Assembly: GCA_002479035.1 (NCBI GenBank)
Contig: DLLA01000035.1
Span: forward strand, 1 to 7,402
Origin: Bacteroidales bacterium UBA7574
Lineage (GTDB): Bacteria; Bacteroidota; Bacteroidia; Bacteroidales; Paludibacteraceae
Length of the DNA: 7,402 nt
Direction: 5' to 3'
Shown: one piece after another, positions 6,054 through 7,402 of the stretch
Position numbering within the stretch: the stretch's first letter is position 1
Layout: the number at the start of each line of letters is the position of its first letter
Made by a program: the position numbers and the translations under genes
Notes under the pieces: generated by a model
Told to the model about the DNA's origin: nothing
Databases searched by the model: none
What the model saw: only the letters and a program-made list of their open reading frames with translations

Positions 6054-6638
6054 ATGGCAAAGAAAATTCCGCAGATCAACGCCAGTTCTATGGCTGACAT
6101 CTCGTTCTTGCTGCTTATCTTCTTCCTGGTGACCACCTCTATGGACGTCAACCAAGGATTGGCACGCCGTTTGCCGCCTCCCATTCCACCCGATCAAAAG
6201 ATTGAGGACACCGACATCAACAAGCGCAACTTGTTCGTTGTCAAAATCAACTGGGAGAACAAACTGCTTGTACAAGGGCAGCCGATGGATGTACGCCAAC
6301 TGCGCGCCAAGGCGAAGGAATTCATCTCCAACCCCGAGGATGACCCCAATATGCCGAAACTCGTCGAAGAGGATTTCGGTGCTCCGTTTGGGACATTGAA
6401 GTACACCAAAGACCACGTCATCTCCGTCCAAAACGACGCGGAGACACAGTATCAGGCGTACCTTGAGGTGCAGAATGAATTGGTAGCCGCCTACAACGAG
6501 TTGCGCAACGAGTGCGCTGAACAGTACTTCCACAAGACGTACAACGAGTTGGACGAAGACCAACAGAAGCAAATACAGAAGATTTATCCTCAGAAGATTT
6601 CCGAGGCTGAACCTAAAAACTATGGAGGAGGACAATAA
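6054..6638 (+). CDS. exbD: ExbD/TolR-family biopolymer transport protein, first copy
   Basis: This 194-residue protein has a short cytoplasmic N-terminus (M-A-K-K-I-P-Q-I-N-A), one membrane helix (about 15-30) and a periplasmic domain. The helix opens with M-A-D-I-S-F-L (13-19). D15 is the single membrane aspartate that carries protons in ExbD/TolR and is essential in studied members. A proline-rich linker (R-R-L-P-P-P-I-P-P, 38-46) leads to the periplasmic fold, with strand F-V-V-K-I-N (61-66) and a later strand V-I-S-V-Q (122-126). The protein is longer than typical ExbD (about 140 residues): a loop at about 95-120 and a charged helical tail from about 140 to 194 are extra. It should assemble with the ExbB pentamer encoded upstream. 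Its last codons contain the ribosome binding site of the next gene. Confidence 0.9.
   Translation: MAKKIPQINASSMADISFLLLIFFLVTTSMDVNQGLARRLPPPIPPDQKIEDTDINKRNLFVVKINWENKLLVQGQPMDVRQLRAKAKEFISNPEDDPNMPKLVEEDFGAPFGTLKYTKDHVISVQNDAETQYQAYLEVQNELVAAYNELRNECAEQYFHKTYNELDEDQQKQIQKIYPQKISEAEPKNYGGGQ
6624..6631 (+). promoter_or_regulatory. Strong Shine-Dalgarno for the second exbD, inside the first exbD
   Basis: GGAGGAGG lies 9 bases before the ATG at 6641 and is translated as part of the Gly-Gly-Gly end of the upstream protein. Other genes here use A-rich leaders without such a motif, so this site is unusual for the phylum. It suggests tight translational coupling of the two ExbD subunits. A constraint for glycine codons alone could also explain it. 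Confidence 0.5.
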
Positions 6639-6640
6639 CC

Positions 6641-7111
6641 ATGGCAAAGATTCGTAGAAATGAAAAGCGTGAGATGCCGGCGCTCAATACGTCGTCACTC
6701 CCTGACATCATCTTCATGTTGCTGTTCTTCTTCATGTCTGTAACCTCTATGAAAGAGGTCAATATGAAGGTGCAGATATCCAACCCGCAGGCAACCGAAC
6801 TCACCAAGTTGGAGAAGAAGTCCCTTATCCGCTACATCTATGTCGGTACTCCTACCGCAGAGTTCCGCAAGCAGTACGGTGCCGAGACACGTATCCAGCT
6901 GGACGACGCCTTTGCAGAGACAAACGAGATAGGCGATTATATCATCAACGAGCGTTCCTCTATGAAGGAGTCCGACCAAGGTCTGATGACCGTCTGCATC
7001 AAGGCGGACAAAGAGACCAAGATGGGCATCATTGCCGACATCAAGCAGGAGTTGCGTCGCGCCTATGCGCTGAAAATCACGTATGCTGCCACACAGCGTA
7101 CCAGTTACTAA
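6641..7111 (+). CDS. exbD: ExbD/TolR-family biopolymer transport protein, second copy
   Basis: This 156-residue protein has the ExbD plan: a basic cytoplasmic start (M-A-K-I-R-R-N-E-K-R), one membrane helix at about 23-36, and a periplasmic domain. The motif L-P-D-I-I-F-M-L-L-F-F-F (20-31) holds D22, the membrane aspartate that relays protons. The periplasmic part includes I-R-Y-I-Y-V-G (63-69) and M-T-V-C-I-K-A-D (116-123), matching the strand that precedes the last helix in ExbD, then I-I-A-D-I-K-Q-E-L-R (130-139). It differs clearly from the first copy in its linker and tail, so the two are old paralogues, not a recent duplication. ExbD acts as a dimer in the ExbB pore; two different copies may form a heterodimer. 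Only 2 bp separate it from the first exbD, and a terminator follows. Confidence 0.9.
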   Translation: MAKIRRNEKREMPALNTSSLPDIIFMLLFFFMSVTSMKEVNMKVQISNPQATELTKLEKKSLIRYIYVGTPTAEFRKQYGAETRIQLDDAFAETNEIGDYIINERSSMKESDQGLMTVCIKADKETKMGIIADIKQELRRAYALKITYAATQRTSY

Positions 7112-7160
7112 TCAAGACTACTTGCAAGACAAGATAGAAGAAGTTTTTGTTCATATGCGG

Positions 7161-7200
7161 GAAGAGGTTGTCTGACAAGTGCAGGCAACCTCTTCTTCTT
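7161..7200 (+). terminator. Rho-independent terminator of the exb operon
   Basis: A 14-bp stem pairs 7161-7174 with 7182-7195, with one G-T pair and a 7-base loop (7175-7181). The T-rich tract TTCTT (7196-7200) follows. It starts 50 bp after the second exbD stop and is oriented to stop plus-strand transcription. Confidence 0.8.
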
Positions 7201-7330
7201 ATGCTATGAACAATGGTACTATCTGTTATGATAAACGGTGCAACTCACATCGTCAATAAAAACCCACCATCTTCGAAAGTGAAAGAAATTCCGCCTTACC
7301 GCATATTAACTATTAACCATTACTTATTAC

Positions 7331-7365
7331 TACTATTAACTCGACTTCATGTCGGGTTAATAGTA
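7331..7365. repeat. 15-bp-stem inverted repeat (hairpin)
   Basis: Arms at 7331-7345 and 7351-7365 pair over 15 bp with a single G-T wobble around a 5-base loop TTCAT. No T-run follows on either strand, so it is not a standard terminator. It may be a palindromic repeat element, a protein-binding site, or a 3' end structure for a gene beyond the window. Confidence 0.75.
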
Positions 7366-7392
7366 TGAGGATTAGTATGAGATTAGTACGAA
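7359..7392. repeat. Degenerate 11-12 bp direct repeat, three units
   Basis: AATAGTATGAGG, ATTAGTATGAG and ATTAGTACGAA follow each other directly. The first overlaps the right arm of the hairpin. Related inverted motifs (ATTAAC, ATTACT) flank the hairpin on its left side. Function unknown. Confidence 0.5.
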
Positions 7393-7402
7393 CTATGTTG
7401 AA

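Larger units (their letters stand above)
7201..7402. other. Non-coding stretch after the exb terminator
   Basis: I see no gene here. The first 100 bp are unremarkable AT-rich DNA. The remainder carries short ATTAAC/ATTAC-type motifs, a long hairpin at 7331-7365 and a degenerate tandem repeat at 7359-7392. The window ends before the next gene. Confidence 0.5.

Noticed and set aside
6042..6647. 201-residue open frame on the minus strand opposite the first exbD
   Set aside because: The sequence is low-complexity Val/Leu-rich from antisense reading of charged codons, with no promoter or family signature.

Overview
This window looks like chromosomal DNA of a Bacteroidales bacterium (phylum Bacteroidota), plausibly Prevotella-like. 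Three things point there. The promoters match the Bacteroidetes pattern TTTG-N19-21-TAnnTTTG. Most genes have an A-rich leader in place of a Shine-Dalgarno sequence. The ExbB / small membrane protein / ExbD / ExbD cluster, whose ExbB has a signal peptide and an acidic Ala/Pro/Glu-rich extension, is typical of this phylum. The genus is inference.

Left part, minus strand (1-2255): the 5' end of a nucleoside-phosphorylase-like gene runs off the left edge. It is followed by about 240 bp of AT-rich spacer, then corA (Mg2+ transporter), then rsmA/ksgA (16S rRNA dimethyltransferase). rsmA lies upstream of corA and the two are probably co-transcribed. Between rsmA and the plus-strand genes sits a compact control region of about 150 bp, in which the rsmA promoter and the promoter of a GtrA-family membrane protein interlock and face each other.

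Middle, plus strand (2408-4431): a GtrA-like four-helix membrane protein, a spacer with three copies of an 11-bp tandem repeat, a YqiA-like alpha/beta hydrolase, and a TatD-family metal-dependent DNase immediately behind it.

Right part, plus strand (4460-7111): a clear promoter drives tRNA-Ser(GGA). Only 38 bp later begins a four-gene cluster: ExbB-type proton channel, an unrecognised 158-residue four-helix membrane protein, and two ExbD-type proteins. There is no promoter-like sequence between the tRNA and exbB, so the tRNA and the energy-transduction genes probably share one transcript. ExbB/ExbD complexes use the proton gradient to energise TonB and its outer-membrane receptors; no TonB gene lies in the window. 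A strong hairpin terminator closes the operon at 7161-7200. The last 200 bp hold no gene but carry a second long hairpin and a degenerate short tandem repeat.

No mobile element, CRISPR array or obvious defence system was seen. The items most worth a second look are the unknown membrane protein inside the Exb cluster, the tRNA-exbB linkage, and the face-to-face promoters.
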